DNA from: CAZTLI01 sp964614375
Lineage (GTDB): Bacteria; Chloroflexota; Anaerolineae; Aggregatilineales; Phototrophicaceae
Length of the DNA: 14,059 bases
Reading direction: 5' to 3'
Assembly (NCBI GenBank): GCA_964614375.1
Contig: CAZTLI010000093.1
Span: forward strand, 1 to 14,059
Shown here piece after piece: positions 1-6,365 of this stretch. The stretch's first letter is position 1. Each line of letters starts with the position of its first letter. The notes below the pieces were generated by a model. That model was not told where the DNA came from. It did not search any database and saw only the letters and a list, made by a program, of their open reading frames with translations. The position numbers and the translations under genes were made by a program.

Positions 1-904
1 GTTCCCATTCCGCTTCTGTCGGCAAGCGGCGTCCAATCGTGCGGCAGTAGGTATCTGCGCCATACCACGTCACCCCTGCAACCGGCAGTTCAGACAGGAA
101 ATCTTGCTGCAAACTGTAATTGGCATTATCGAACAGAATGACGCTGTTGGCATCTTCATTGAATGTCGCAATACAAGGGAAGCCATTACATCCGTTCCGA
201 TGACTATTCGGCCCCATGAAATTCAAAAAGGCCACGTACTGCCCATACGTCACCTCAGTAATTTCAATCTGGAAGGGGTCGAGCGTGACTTCATGTTCCG
301 GGTACGAATCTTGCGCGAAAGCGACATCACACGCACCACCATCGCGATTCACACACTCGTCAACCGCCGCCAATACCTCATCCACATTCGTACCCATGAT
401 GAATGTGCCACCCGGTATCGCCGCCATAATCGTGACGACGCTTTGTAATGGCAGTGGCACGCTACCTGTCGTACTGGCGGATGTCCCTCCATTGGTGGCC
501 TGGGCTGTAGCGGGGGTGTTCACGCCTGTGCCGGTATCGCCTGAGTCGGTATCGGATGGCGTCACATTTTGGGTGGGGTCAGCCTGTGTGACTTCGGGCG
601 GTACGGGTGTCGGCGATGGCGGTTCAACCACCGCTTCTTGCACTTCCGACGTGGGATCGGGCGTTGCGGTAATTACATAGGGTGTTTGCGTTGGCACTTC
701 TTGCGTATCGGTTGGCAAGATGACAACCTGTTGTGTGGGTGTCGGCTCGGCTTGCAGAGACAGGTCGAAAATACCCACACCCAGACTAACGATGATGATG
801 ATAATCCAGCAGATCGAACCCAGCACAAAGCCAATGAGCATCCACTGCCAGCCCGCGCTCGATGTTCGACGCCCCCCCACTCGTCCATAACCTCGTGATG
901 CCAT
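1..904 (-). CDS. Membrane-anchored SUMF1/FGE-domain protein (C-terminus beyond window)
   Basis: The minus strand is open from the ATG at 904-902 to the left edge, giving 301 codons with no stop. The start is supported by a strong GAGGAGGG Shine-Dalgarno at 909-916. Residues 1-19 are basic, about 20-46 form one hydrophobic helix with a run of Ile, and about 50-150 are a Thr/Pro/Gln-rich linker. From about 155 the sequence matches the SUMF1/formylglycine-generating-enzyme fold: IPGGTFIMGT near 163-172, ITEVTYGQYVAFLN near 215-228, and PVAGVTWYGADTYC followed by GRRLPTEAEWE at 274-301. The rest of the domain lies outside the window. The layout implies an extracytoplasmic SUMF1 domain on a stalk. 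Proteins of this family in bacteria are often not true sulfatase activators, so the substrate is unknown. The family call is firm, the function is not. Confidence 0.88.
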   Translation of the reverse strand, partial: MASRGYGRVGGRRTSSAGWQWMLIGFVLGSICWIIIIIVSLGVGIFDLSLQAEPTPTQQVVILPTDTQEVPTQTPYVITATPDPTSEVQEAVVEPPSPTPVPPEVTQADPTQNVTPSDTDSGDTGTGVNTPATAQATNGGTSASTTGSVPLPLQSVVTIMAAIPGGTFIMGTNVDEVLAAVDECVNRDGGACDVAFAQDSYPEHEVTLDPFQIEITEVTYGQYVAFLNFMGPNSHRNGCNGFPCIATFNEDANSVILFDNANYSLQQDFLSELPVAGVTWYGADTYCRTIGRRLPTEAEWE

Positions 905-1102
905 AACGCCCTCCTCAATCCAGCAGTTGCTGCCAGATGATATGCTCAATTTTCAGTCAAATCCCATAATTTTTGCTAAGCCTACAGTTCTAAACCAGAA
1001 TCGCGTGGAGTTCAAGATGTGGTCGCGGGACGTAGGGTGGACGTTGGGTAAACCAGCACCATCAGTCAGAAGGATGGCGACTTAAATTGATGGGGATAGT
1101 CC

Positions 1103-1131
1103 AAAATAAAACCCCGCAAAGTTGCGAGGTT
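1103..1131 (-). terminator. Rho-independent terminator of the pilin gene
   Basis: Read on the minus strand, an 8-bp stem AACCTCGC/GCGGGGTT (one G-U pair) closes a 6-base loop and is followed by the U-rich run TTTTATTTT. It lies 32 bases beyond the pilin stop codon and is well formed. It separates the pilin transcript from the SUMF1 gene downstream on the same strand. Confidence 0.85.
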
Positions 1132-1162
1132 TATGTAGATAATATGAGGATGAGTACCGAAA

Positions 1163-1372
1163 TTATCCACCGCCTTGCAGCGCGGCGACAATATTGCTAT
1201 ACATATTGCCGACGCCCGGCCCCAAAATCGCTATCAGAAACACCACCACAACGGCAACAAAGATGAGAATGAGGGCATATTCAACCAATCCCTGACCTTC
1301 ATCCCGGCGTAGTACGTCGCTGTGGGGTGATCGATAGTGATGAAGCCACTCGATCATCTGTTGAAGCAACAT
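1163..1372 (-). CDS. Flp/Fap-type pilin (class IVb prepilin)
   Basis: This 69-residue protein is a short prepilin of the Flp/Tad family, exported and assembled into thin adhesive fibres. The basic leader MLLQQMIEWLHHYRS...RRDEG is followed by QGLVEYALIL and a hydrophobic helix rich in Val and Ile (about 30-52). Cleavage after Gly26 would put Glu31 and Tyr32 at mature positions 5 and 6, which is the hallmark of the G/XXXXEY prepilin peptidase site. The mature pilin would be 43 residues. I chose the ATG at 1372 because GGGGG sits about 7 bases upstream; reading the frame further out only adds a 16-residue hydrophobic stretch that overlaps the promoter. No Tad assembly genes lie nearby, so it is an orphan pilin with its own promoter and terminator. 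Confidence 0.85.
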   Translation of the reverse strand: MLLQQMIEWLHHYRSPHSDVLRRDEGQGLVEYALILIFVAVVVVFLIAILGPGVGNMYSNIVAALQGGG

Positions 1373-1388
1373 GATAACCCCCGATGAG

Positions 1389-1406
1389 AACGCTAGCGTT
1401 ATTATA
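1389..1406 (-). promoter_or_regulatory. Pilin promoter -10 with overlapping palindromic operator
   Basis: On the minus strand a perfect TATAAT lies at 1406-1401. Immediately downstream, at the expected transcription start, is the perfect 12-bp palindrome AACGCTAGCGTT (1389-1400). No good -35 hexamer is found at 16-18 bp, which suggests activator dependence. The -10 is clear; the operator role is inferred from its position. Confidence 0.5.
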
Positions 1407-1440
1407 ATTGTACATAACAATACACCCTAAAAGTGTATAG

Positions 1441-1472
1441 AAATCTGCCTTTATAGAGAATTTGGCAGATTT
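1441..1472. repeat. 9-bp perfect inverted repeat
   Basis: AAATCTGCC at 1441-1449 is mirrored by GGCAGATTT at 1464-1472 across a 14-base AT-rich spacer. It lies between two divergently transcribed genes, so a terminator role is unlikely. A protein-binding dyad upstream of the pilin promoter is one possibility. Confidence 0.6.
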
Positions 1473-1594
1473 ACGAATGAATTGATGAATATAGTTACGA
1501 GTGTATCATACTCTGGCTTTATGATTCAACACTTTTAGATTAATTCTTCGCGCACGCTTAAACTTTGCAATAAAGTTCGTACAATCCATACAAC

Positions 1595-1637
1595 TTACAG
1601 ACAATCCTTTTACAGACAAGTCCTTTACCCACAATCC
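1595..1637 (+). repeat. Three imperfect direct repeats with 15-bp period
   Basis: TTACAGACAATCC (1595-1607), TTACAGACAAGTCC (1610-1623) and TTACCCACAATCC (1625-1637) start exactly 15 bp apart. A related ACAATCC occurs at 1581-1587. The array sits about 100 bp upstream of the GNAT start and resembles a cluster of regulator-binding sites, though nothing identifies the regulator. Confidence 0.5.
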
Positions 1638-1724
1638 ATCGCCGTCTGAATTGATTAAACACACCCGATAGCCGAAAACGATGACCATTGGAATCATAAG
1701 TCTGCGGCAGAGGCAAACGCAACA

Positions 1725-1742
1725 TGGTATGATGGTGCTATG
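1725..1742 (+). promoter_or_regulatory. Extended -10 promoter, probable leaderless start
   Basis: TGGTATGAT (1725-1733) is an extended -10 element, and the ATG of the next gene begins 7 bases after it, where transcription would start. No Shine-Dalgarno lies in the intervening GGTGCT, and no convincing -35 is present. The likely outcome is a leaderless mRNA. Confidence 0.5.
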
Positions 1743-2747
1743 GATATACTGAAGTCTCCCCCTACCAATAGTATCCGTCGTATCGGCGGGTATTTGCGCC
1801 GGACAAACCTGCGGACAGATATGGCGGATTTGGCGGATTTGCTCGAATTGGCCTTTGCCGATTCGATGGATGCAAACGGACGCCTGGCCATTAACGAAAT
1901 GCGCCGCCTGAGCCATATCGGTTGGGGCATATCCATCTTGAATAGTATGTCGATGGGCCTGAATACAGGGTATGTTTGGATAGAAGACGGACGATTAATA
2001 GGCAACGTTTCTGTTTATGATGCCTATGAATGGCCCAAAAGTCTTGGTGCTGCCTGGATTATTGCCGATGTCGCGGTACATCCGAACTTTCAACGACGTG
2101 GCATTGCCCGACAATTACTGCACGCCAGTATGGATTTAATCCGCGAACGTGGTGGACGTTATGCCCTCTTGCAAGTGCGGACAGATAACTCCGGCGCACA
2201 ATCGCTCTATAAACAATTAGGTTTTGTCCCGGAACGTGAATGGACAACGTGGAAGCGCAGCAGTCTCCTCCGTGTCGCGCAGCGGATTAGCGAAGGCCGC
2301 ATACACATTGCCAATCGCGGACGTGACTGGAAAAGTGAATATGCCCTCGCGGAGCAGGTACGACCAACCGACCAGGGCGGCCTGGGTTGGTTGCGCCCTT
2401 TGCATCCGGGTTATTTTCGGCGCTCGTGGTGGCAAAAATTAGGCGATATGCTCAGCCTTAATTCTAAAGAAACCCTCGTCATTCGAGATGAAGCAACCGA
2501 TCAAATTGATGCGTCCTTACACATCGAAAATGGTTTTGTGACCAGCACGCGCCTGCGTTTGATGGTCAAGCCAGAATTTGAAAGCCTCTATGCCGATGCG
2601 CTGCTGCATACGGCAGTGACTCGCTTTAATCGCAACACCATCATTATCGAACACCCCGCCGATGAACCCGTCACCAGCGAAATCCTGCGGCATTATGGTT
2701 TTCGCCCACACCAGACCCTCCTCAATATGCGCTGGGATGTGTCGTAA
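1740..2747 (+). CDS. GNAT-family N-acetyltransferase, tandem-domain form
   Basis: This 335-residue cytoplasmic protein carries a clear GNAT domain in its first half. Motif A runs ADVAVHPNFQRRGIARQLL (109-127), with the acetyl-CoA pyrophosphate loop Q/RxxGxA at 118-123, and the motif B region QSLYKQLGF ends at 162. The second half (about 180-335) looks like a diverged GNAT copy: LRLMVKPEF, then a helix YADALLHTAV, then ILRHYGFRPHQTLLNMRW. It lacks a recognisable acetyl-CoA loop, so it is probably structural. The substrate is unknown; a small molecule or a protein N-terminus are both possible. The gene stands alone, with probable leaderless initiation. The family call for the first half is firm. 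Confidence 0.85.
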   Translation: MDILKSPPTNSIRRIGGYLRRTNLRTDMADLADLLELAFADSMDANGRLAINEMRRLSHIGWGISILNSMSMGLNTGYVWIEDGRLIGNVSVYDAYEWPKSLGAAWIIADVAVHPNFQRRGIARQLLHASMDLIRERGGRYALLQVRTDNSGAQSLYKQLGFVPEREWTTWKRSSLLRVAQRISEGRIHIANRGRDWKSEYALAEQVRPTDQGGLGWLRPLHPGYFRRSWWQKLGDMLSLNSKETLVIRDEATDQIDASLHIENGFVTSTRLRLMVKPEFESLYADALLHTAVTRFNRNTIIIEHPADEPVTSEILRHYGFRPHQTLLNMRWDVS

Positions 2748-2895
2748 ATCAGCAAGTGGTGCGATAAACTGTTCAGATGGCTGACGGTTTGCACCAAAAC
2801 CATGTAATAAACACCGAAATATTGCCCGCACAATCGGCGTTTCTGAAAATCTGCCCTTCGCCCAACTCGGGCTTGCCATGTGTGAAATATAGCCC

Positions 2896-2922
2896 TGCGA
2901 ACACAAAATTTTCGCACTTTTT
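2896..2922 (+). terminator. Possible weak terminator after the GNAT gene
   Basis: TGCGAA (2896-2901) pairs with TTCGCA (2911-2916) across a 9-base loop, followed by CTTTTT. The stem is only 6 bp and lies about 150 bases past the GNAT stop, so the call is tentative. Confidence 0.3.
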
Positions 2923-2926
2923 ACAT

Positions 2927-2956
2927 TTGGCAAACACAATAGATAAGCCGCATAAT
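2927..2956 (+). promoter_or_regulatory. Sigma70-like promoter of the Clp-N/two-component operon
   Basis: TTGGCA (2927-2932) and CATAAT (2951-2956) are separated by 18 bp. This predicts a start near 2963 and a leader of about 24 bases containing the AAAAAGG ribosome-binding site. Confidence 0.5.
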
Positions 2957-2986
2957 AGAATTAAACTTGGAAAAAGGTTGATCTAT

Positions 2987-3418
2987 ATGGATTCAACACG
3001 TCCGACGACGGAAGATGTCGGGACACTCTGGCAGTTGGCAAGGGAAGAAGCCAAACGCTTCCAACACCTATACATCCGCACCGAACACTTGCTATTGGCG
3101 ATGCTGCGGATACCCGATAGTCCTGCTTACGTCGCTTTGACCATGGCAGGATTGGATTATGCGCGCCTGGCGGAAGCGGTTGGACAATTAGCATGTCCGG
3201 TATGCGCTGGCGATGTCAGACTCGTACTATCCAGCGGTGCGCGGCAGGCCCTAGCAAAAGCCGAAAACCTTGCGGGCAGCGCTGCACTTCATTCGGGGCA
3301 TATCTTGTGGGGAATCCTTCAGCAGGCGAGTACGGGGCGGCGTCTGCTGGAACAATCTGGTGTAGCGTTAGCACAACTAGAGCAAGACCTGGAGAGGAAA
3401 TTCGACCATGCCAAATAA
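2987..3418 (+). CDS. Stand-alone Clp N-terminal domain protein (first of two)
   Basis: This 143-residue protein consists of two Clp-N repeats and nothing else. Repeat 1 includes LAREEAKRFQHLYIRTEHLLLAML (17-40), and repeat 2 includes SGARQALAKAENLAGSAALH (83-102) then SGHILWGIL (103-111). There is no Walker A or AAA+ region, so it cannot be an unfoldase; the family role would be recognising substrates or adaptors as the N-domain of ClpC/ClpA does. Repeat 1 keeps the ClpC-like TEH (32-34), while repeat 2 has SGH instead. The ATG at 2987 is preceded by AAAAAGG with a 9-base gap. Its last 11 bases overlap the next gene, indicating translational coupling. The function is not established. Confidence 0.82.
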   Translation: MDSTRPTTEDVGTLWQLAREEAKRFQHLYIRTEHLLLAMLRIPDSPAYVALTMAGLDYARLAEAVGQLACPVCAGDVRLVLSSGARQALAKAENLAGSAALHSGHILWGILQQASTGRRLLEQSGVALAQLEQDLERKFDHAK

Positions 3419-4121
3419 GATGGAACGTTTCACACAGCGCGCAAGACGCGCCCTCAGTCTAGCGCAGGAAGCCGCCGAAAGAGAACAGCACCCGGCTATC
3501 ACGACGGGGCATATCCTCATCGGCCTGATGCGCGAGGATCAGGGTGTCGCTGCTCTCGTGCTTACGCGAATGGGCGCTTCACTCTCCGGGATTACTGACG
3601 CAGTGAATGACCTGACCCGTGAAGTCAGGTTGCCGGATACCCATTTGGAGTTAGGTGTGGACGCCAAGACGATGTTGGAATTGGCGGTAGATGAAGCCCG
3701 CCGGATGGGACACAGTTATATTGGTACGGAACATCTGCTACTCGGAATATGTCGGCAAACGAGCGGCATCGGCATACAGACACTTGAAAGAATAGGATTG
3801 TCGGCAGCTACTATACGGCAAGAAATCCGAAGACTCCTAACCGAACTGCCACCACAAAGTGGGGGCGAAAGCGAGACACAACCGTCCATCCTCGCCACCC
3901 ATCGTCTGCGCCTCGCCATACAGACCAAGGATGGCGACCTACAAGCCGAAATTAGGTTATCACCACAACATATCAATCAACTCGTTCAGGCCATTGGTAT
4001 GGCGCTCAATGCACAGCAAACGGGCGAATTGATGACCATTGTCGGGGATGAGGGGCAAAAAATCGTCCTGTTTATAGATGAGCGGGAATCCGATGATGAT
4101 ACGGAGGCGGATGAATCATGA
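3408..4121 (+). CDS. Stand-alone Clp N-terminal domain protein with C-terminal extension (second of two)
   Basis: Of 237 residues, about 1-147 are a double Clp-N domain very like that of ClpC: ERFTQRARRALSLAQEAA (6-23), then DEARRMGHSYIGTEHLLLG (95-113). No ATPase module follows. A polar linker (about 148-162) leads to a small alpha/beta-looking domain (163-225) of unknown family and an acidic tail. Repeat 1 has TGH (33-35) where ClpC has TEH; repeat 2 keeps TEH (107-109). The start at 3408 has GGAGAGG 10 bases upstream, inside the preceding gene, and the ATGA at its end overlaps the response-regulator start by 4 bases. Tight coupling suggests that it works with the kinase/regulator pair, for example as a sensor or adaptor; that is inference. 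Confidence 0.82.
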   Translation: MPNKMERFTQRARRALSLAQEAAEREQHPAITTGHILIGLMREDQGVAALVLTRMGASLSGITDAVNDLTREVRLPDTHLELGVDAKTMLELAVDEARRMGHSYIGTEHLLLGICRQTSGIGIQTLERIGLSAATIRQEIRRLLTELPPQSGGESETQPSILATHRLRLAIQTKDGDLQAEIRLSPQHINQLVQAIGMALNAQQTGELMTIVGDEGQKIVLFIDERESDDDTEADES

Positions 4122-4801
4122 GCGAGACAATCCTCATTGTCGATGATGAACAGCGTATTATCGACCTCGCCACGATGTACATTGAACAGGAAGGCTTTCG
4201 CGTCGATAGTACGACAGACGGCAACATCGCTCTGCAAAAAATCTTGCGCGATGCGCCCGCATTAGTCGTACTCGATTTGATGCTACCGGGTATGGATGGA
4301 TTAGAGGTATGTCGGCGGGTGCGCGCCGAGTCCGACGTGCCGATTATCATGCTGACTGCCCGCAGTGACGACATCGACAAAATCGTTGGGCTGGAACTTG
4401 GCGCAGACGATTATCTGACGAAGCCATTTAATCCCCGCGAATTGGTCGCGCGAGTCAAAGCAATTCTGCGCCGAAGTGACCGTAAATTCAGCGAAAAAGC
4501 CAGAGGCCCGCGCGCAATCGGCAATTTGACTATCGACCCGGAACGACGGATGGTGAAGGTTGACAATAACGTAGTTGACCTGCGAATGAAAGAATTCGAC
4601 CTGCTGCTGACGCTGGTCGATAATCCGGGCATGGTGTTTAGTCGTGAACGGTTGCTAGATGTCGTCTGGGGTTATGACTTTGCGGGCGAAACCCGCACGG
4701 TAGATGTGCATATCGCGCATCTGCGCCACAAACTCGACGGCATGACACCCATCATCGAAACGGTGTGGGGGGTTGGTTATAAATTGGAAAGTGAACATTG
4801 A
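4118..4801 (+). CDS. OmpR/PhoB-family response regulator
   Basis: This 227-residue regulator has a receiver domain (1-120) followed by a winged-helix DNA-binding domain (about 130-225). The acidic pocket is D9/D10, the phospho-acceptor is D53 (VVLDLMLPGMDG), the switch threonine is T80 (IIMLTAR) and the conserved lysine is K102 (LTKPFNPREL). The output domain shows the typical SRERLLDVVWG and TRTVDVHIAHLRHKL. The start overlaps the Clp-N gene by ATGA, with GGAGG 10 bases upstream. Its partner is the histidine kinase that starts 4 bases after its stop. Target promoters are unknown. Confidence 0.95.
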   Translation: MSETILIVDDEQRIIDLATMYIEQEGFRVDSTTDGNIALQKILRDAPALVVLDLMLPGMDGLEVCRRVRAESDVPIIMLTARSDDIDKIVGLELGADDYLTKPFNPRELVARVKAILRRSDRKFSEKARGPRAIGNLTIDPERRMVKVDNNVVDLRMKEFDLLLTLVDNPGMVFSRERLLDVVWGYDFAGETRTVDVHIAHLRHKLDGMTPIIETVWGVGYKLESEH

Positions 4802-4805
4802 AATC

Positions 4806-6260
4806 ATGACGTATCTTTCGCTGCGGACGCGGCTGCTGGCCTCCTATCTGCTGCTCATGGCGATTACACTGGGGATAATCTCGACCGCGTTTTTACTGCT
4901 ACTCAGCACACGACCAGCCCCCACACAACCGACCTATAATCATTTACTGGGTGTCGCGCAGGGTTTGAATCTGGAACGCTACTTGCCGCGCGAACGACCA
5001 ACCGTGGGCGATTTGAATGACGCGCTGGCAATCATTGCCGATGAGCAAGAAATCCGTGTGATCGCGCTGCTGGGTAATGTTGTCCTGTTTGATAGTGCGA
5101 ACACCTTCGCGCGAAACTCACCTTCGCCGCTGGTGGTGACGTATCGTCAGCAGCGGCGTGGGAACAGCGGCAGTTATGAAAATGTCGAAGGCGTATTTGA
5201 CGACCCTGATGGAACGGAGTGGTTATTCGTCGGTTCGGTGGTCGGTGGCGGTCCAATCCGTCCAATTACTGTCGTACTGGCAGATACCCGCCCCACAACC
5301 TCACTCGTTGAGTCCCTGCGCGATTTGAGCACACAAATGGGTATCCCACTGTTACAGGCGGCGCTCGTCGGTCTGGCTGTGGCGCTCGCATTGGCGTTTT
5401 ACATCAGCCGCAGCATCGCCGGGCCATTACAACACGTCGCCCAGGCCGCAGCCGGTGTCGCCGAAGGGCATTATGACCAGCGTGTGCCCGTCAGTGGGCC
5501 GCCTGAAGTCCGTGCGGTAGGCGAAGCATTTAACAAAATGAGCGCAGAAGTCGTCGCTCAACAGACTGCCCAGCGGGACTTCCTGGCTAATGTGTCGCAT
5601 GATCTGAAGACACCGCTCACATCCATTCAGGGCTATTCACAGGCCATTGTCGATGGCACATCGCGCAACCCACCTGCTGCGGCGCAAATTATCTATGAAG
5701 AAGCCACACGCCTCAATCGCATGGTCATTGAACTCACCGATTTAGCCCGCATCCAGGCCGGACGCCTCTCTATGCAGTCAGTGGCGCTTGATATTGGCGA
5801 AATGACGGCGGCAATTGCCCAACGGTTGTCGCTGGTCGCGCAGCGCAAACACATCCAGATGATCGTCAAAGCCGATTCAATGCCACACATCGCTGGCGAC
5901 GGTGATCGTCTGGCACAGGTACTCGATAACCTCATCAGCAATGCCATCAAATACACACCTGAAGATGGCACAGTCACTATTGAAACACGAATTGCCAAAA
6001 ACGGCGTGGAGGTCGTGGTTTCCGATACGGGCATCGGCATTCCCGAAGAAGATTTACCGCGCGTCTTTGAGCGATTTTATCAGACTGACAAAGCGCGTGG
6101 CCCCACACGCGGCACGGGGCTGGGATTGGCAATTACGAGCGAGATTGTGCAAGCGCATGGCGGCACAATAACGGTCATGAGTGCGGGCGATGGTCGTGGC
6201 ACCACATTTATCGTGTGGCTGCCCTCGCCACAAATGAGCACCGTGATTCGACGACGCTAA
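4806..6260 (+). CDS. HAMP-domain sensor histidine kinase
   Basis: This 484-residue inner-membrane kinase is the partner of the preceding regulator. TM1 is about 11-34, an extracytoplasmic sensor region spans about 35-178, TM2 is about 179-200 and a HAMP linker follows to about 255. The HisKA box FLANVSHDLKTPLTSIQGY puts the phospho-accepting His at 265. The HATPase domain has the N box DNLISNAIKYT (374-384), the G1 box SDTGIGIPE (406-414), FERFY (421-425) and the G2 box GTGLGLAI (436-443). I chose the ATG at 4806, right after the regulator's TGA; the frame also extends to a TTG at 4773 inside the regulator gene. The ribosome-binding site is weak, consistent with coupling. The sensor domain gives no clear ligand. 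Confidence 0.94.
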   Translation: MTYLSLRTRLLASYLLLMAITLGIISTAFLLLLSTRPAPTQPTYNHLLGVAQGLNLERYLPRERPTVGDLNDALAIIADEQEIRVIALLGNVVLFDSANTFARNSPSPLVVTYRQQRRGNSGSYENVEGVFDDPDGTEWLFVGSVVGGGPIRPITVVLADTRPTTSLVESLRDLSTQMGIPLLQAALVGLAVALALAFYISRSIAGPLQHVAQAAAGVAEGHYDQRVPVSGPPEVRAVGEAFNKMSAEVVAQQTAQRDFLANVSHDLKTPLTSIQGYSQAIVDGTSRNPPAAAQIIYEEATRLNRMVIELTDLARIQAGRLSMQSVALDIGEMTAAIAQRLSLVAQRKHIQMIVKADSMPHIAGDGDRLAQVLDNLISNAIKYTPEDGTVTIETRIAKNGVEVVVSDTGIGIPEEDLPRVFERFYQTDKARGPTRGTGLGLAITSEIVQAHGGTITVMSAGDGRGTTFIVWLPSPQMSTVIRRR

Positions 6261-6306
6261 ATCTCGGCCTACACGCATAGGAAGCGCCGGTGAATCGTCA
6301 TTTGAG

Positions 6307-6324
6307 TATCATGTTCGCATGATA
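6307..6324. repeat. Perfect 7-bp hairpin with TTCG loop
   Basis: TATCATG (6307-6313) and CATGATA (6318-6324) flank a TTCG loop between the kinase and WD40 genes. No T-run follows on the plus strand, so it is a poor terminator. It could be an operator or an mRNA end-stabilising hairpin. Confidence 0.5.
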
Positions 6325-6365
6325 GTCTTGACTGTATATGCACCTATCTATTGAGGTTAGCTTCC

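Larger units (their letters stand above)
1373..1739. other. Divergent intergenic region between pilin and GNAT genes
   Basis: I see no gene in this AT-rich stretch. It holds the pilin promoter and palindrome (1389-1406), a 9-bp inverted repeat (1441-1472), an imperfect dyad GAGTGTATCATACTC (1499-1513), three direct repeats spaced 15 bp (1595-1637) and the extended -10 of the GNAT gene (1725-1733). Confidence 0.7.
2748..2986. other. Intergenic region upstream of the Clp-N/two-component operon
   Basis: No gene is seen here. It holds a weak hairpin with a T-run (2896-2922), which could end the GNAT transcript, and the promoter of the following operon. Confidence 0.6.

Noticed and set aside
104..898. 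Several plus-strand open frames of 109-154 codons
   Set aside because: They are shadows of the SUMF1 gene on the minus strand, which has a strong ribosome-binding site, a membrane helix and a clear domain match; the plus-strand translations show no family pattern.
917..960. A promoter for the SUMF1 gene built on TTGACT at 960-955
   Set aside because: No acceptable -10 hexamer lies at 15-19 bp; the nearest, TATCAT, is only 12 bp away.
1506..2005. Minus-strand frames overlapping the GNAT start
   Set aside because: They overlap the well-supported GNAT frame, and their translations resemble no family.
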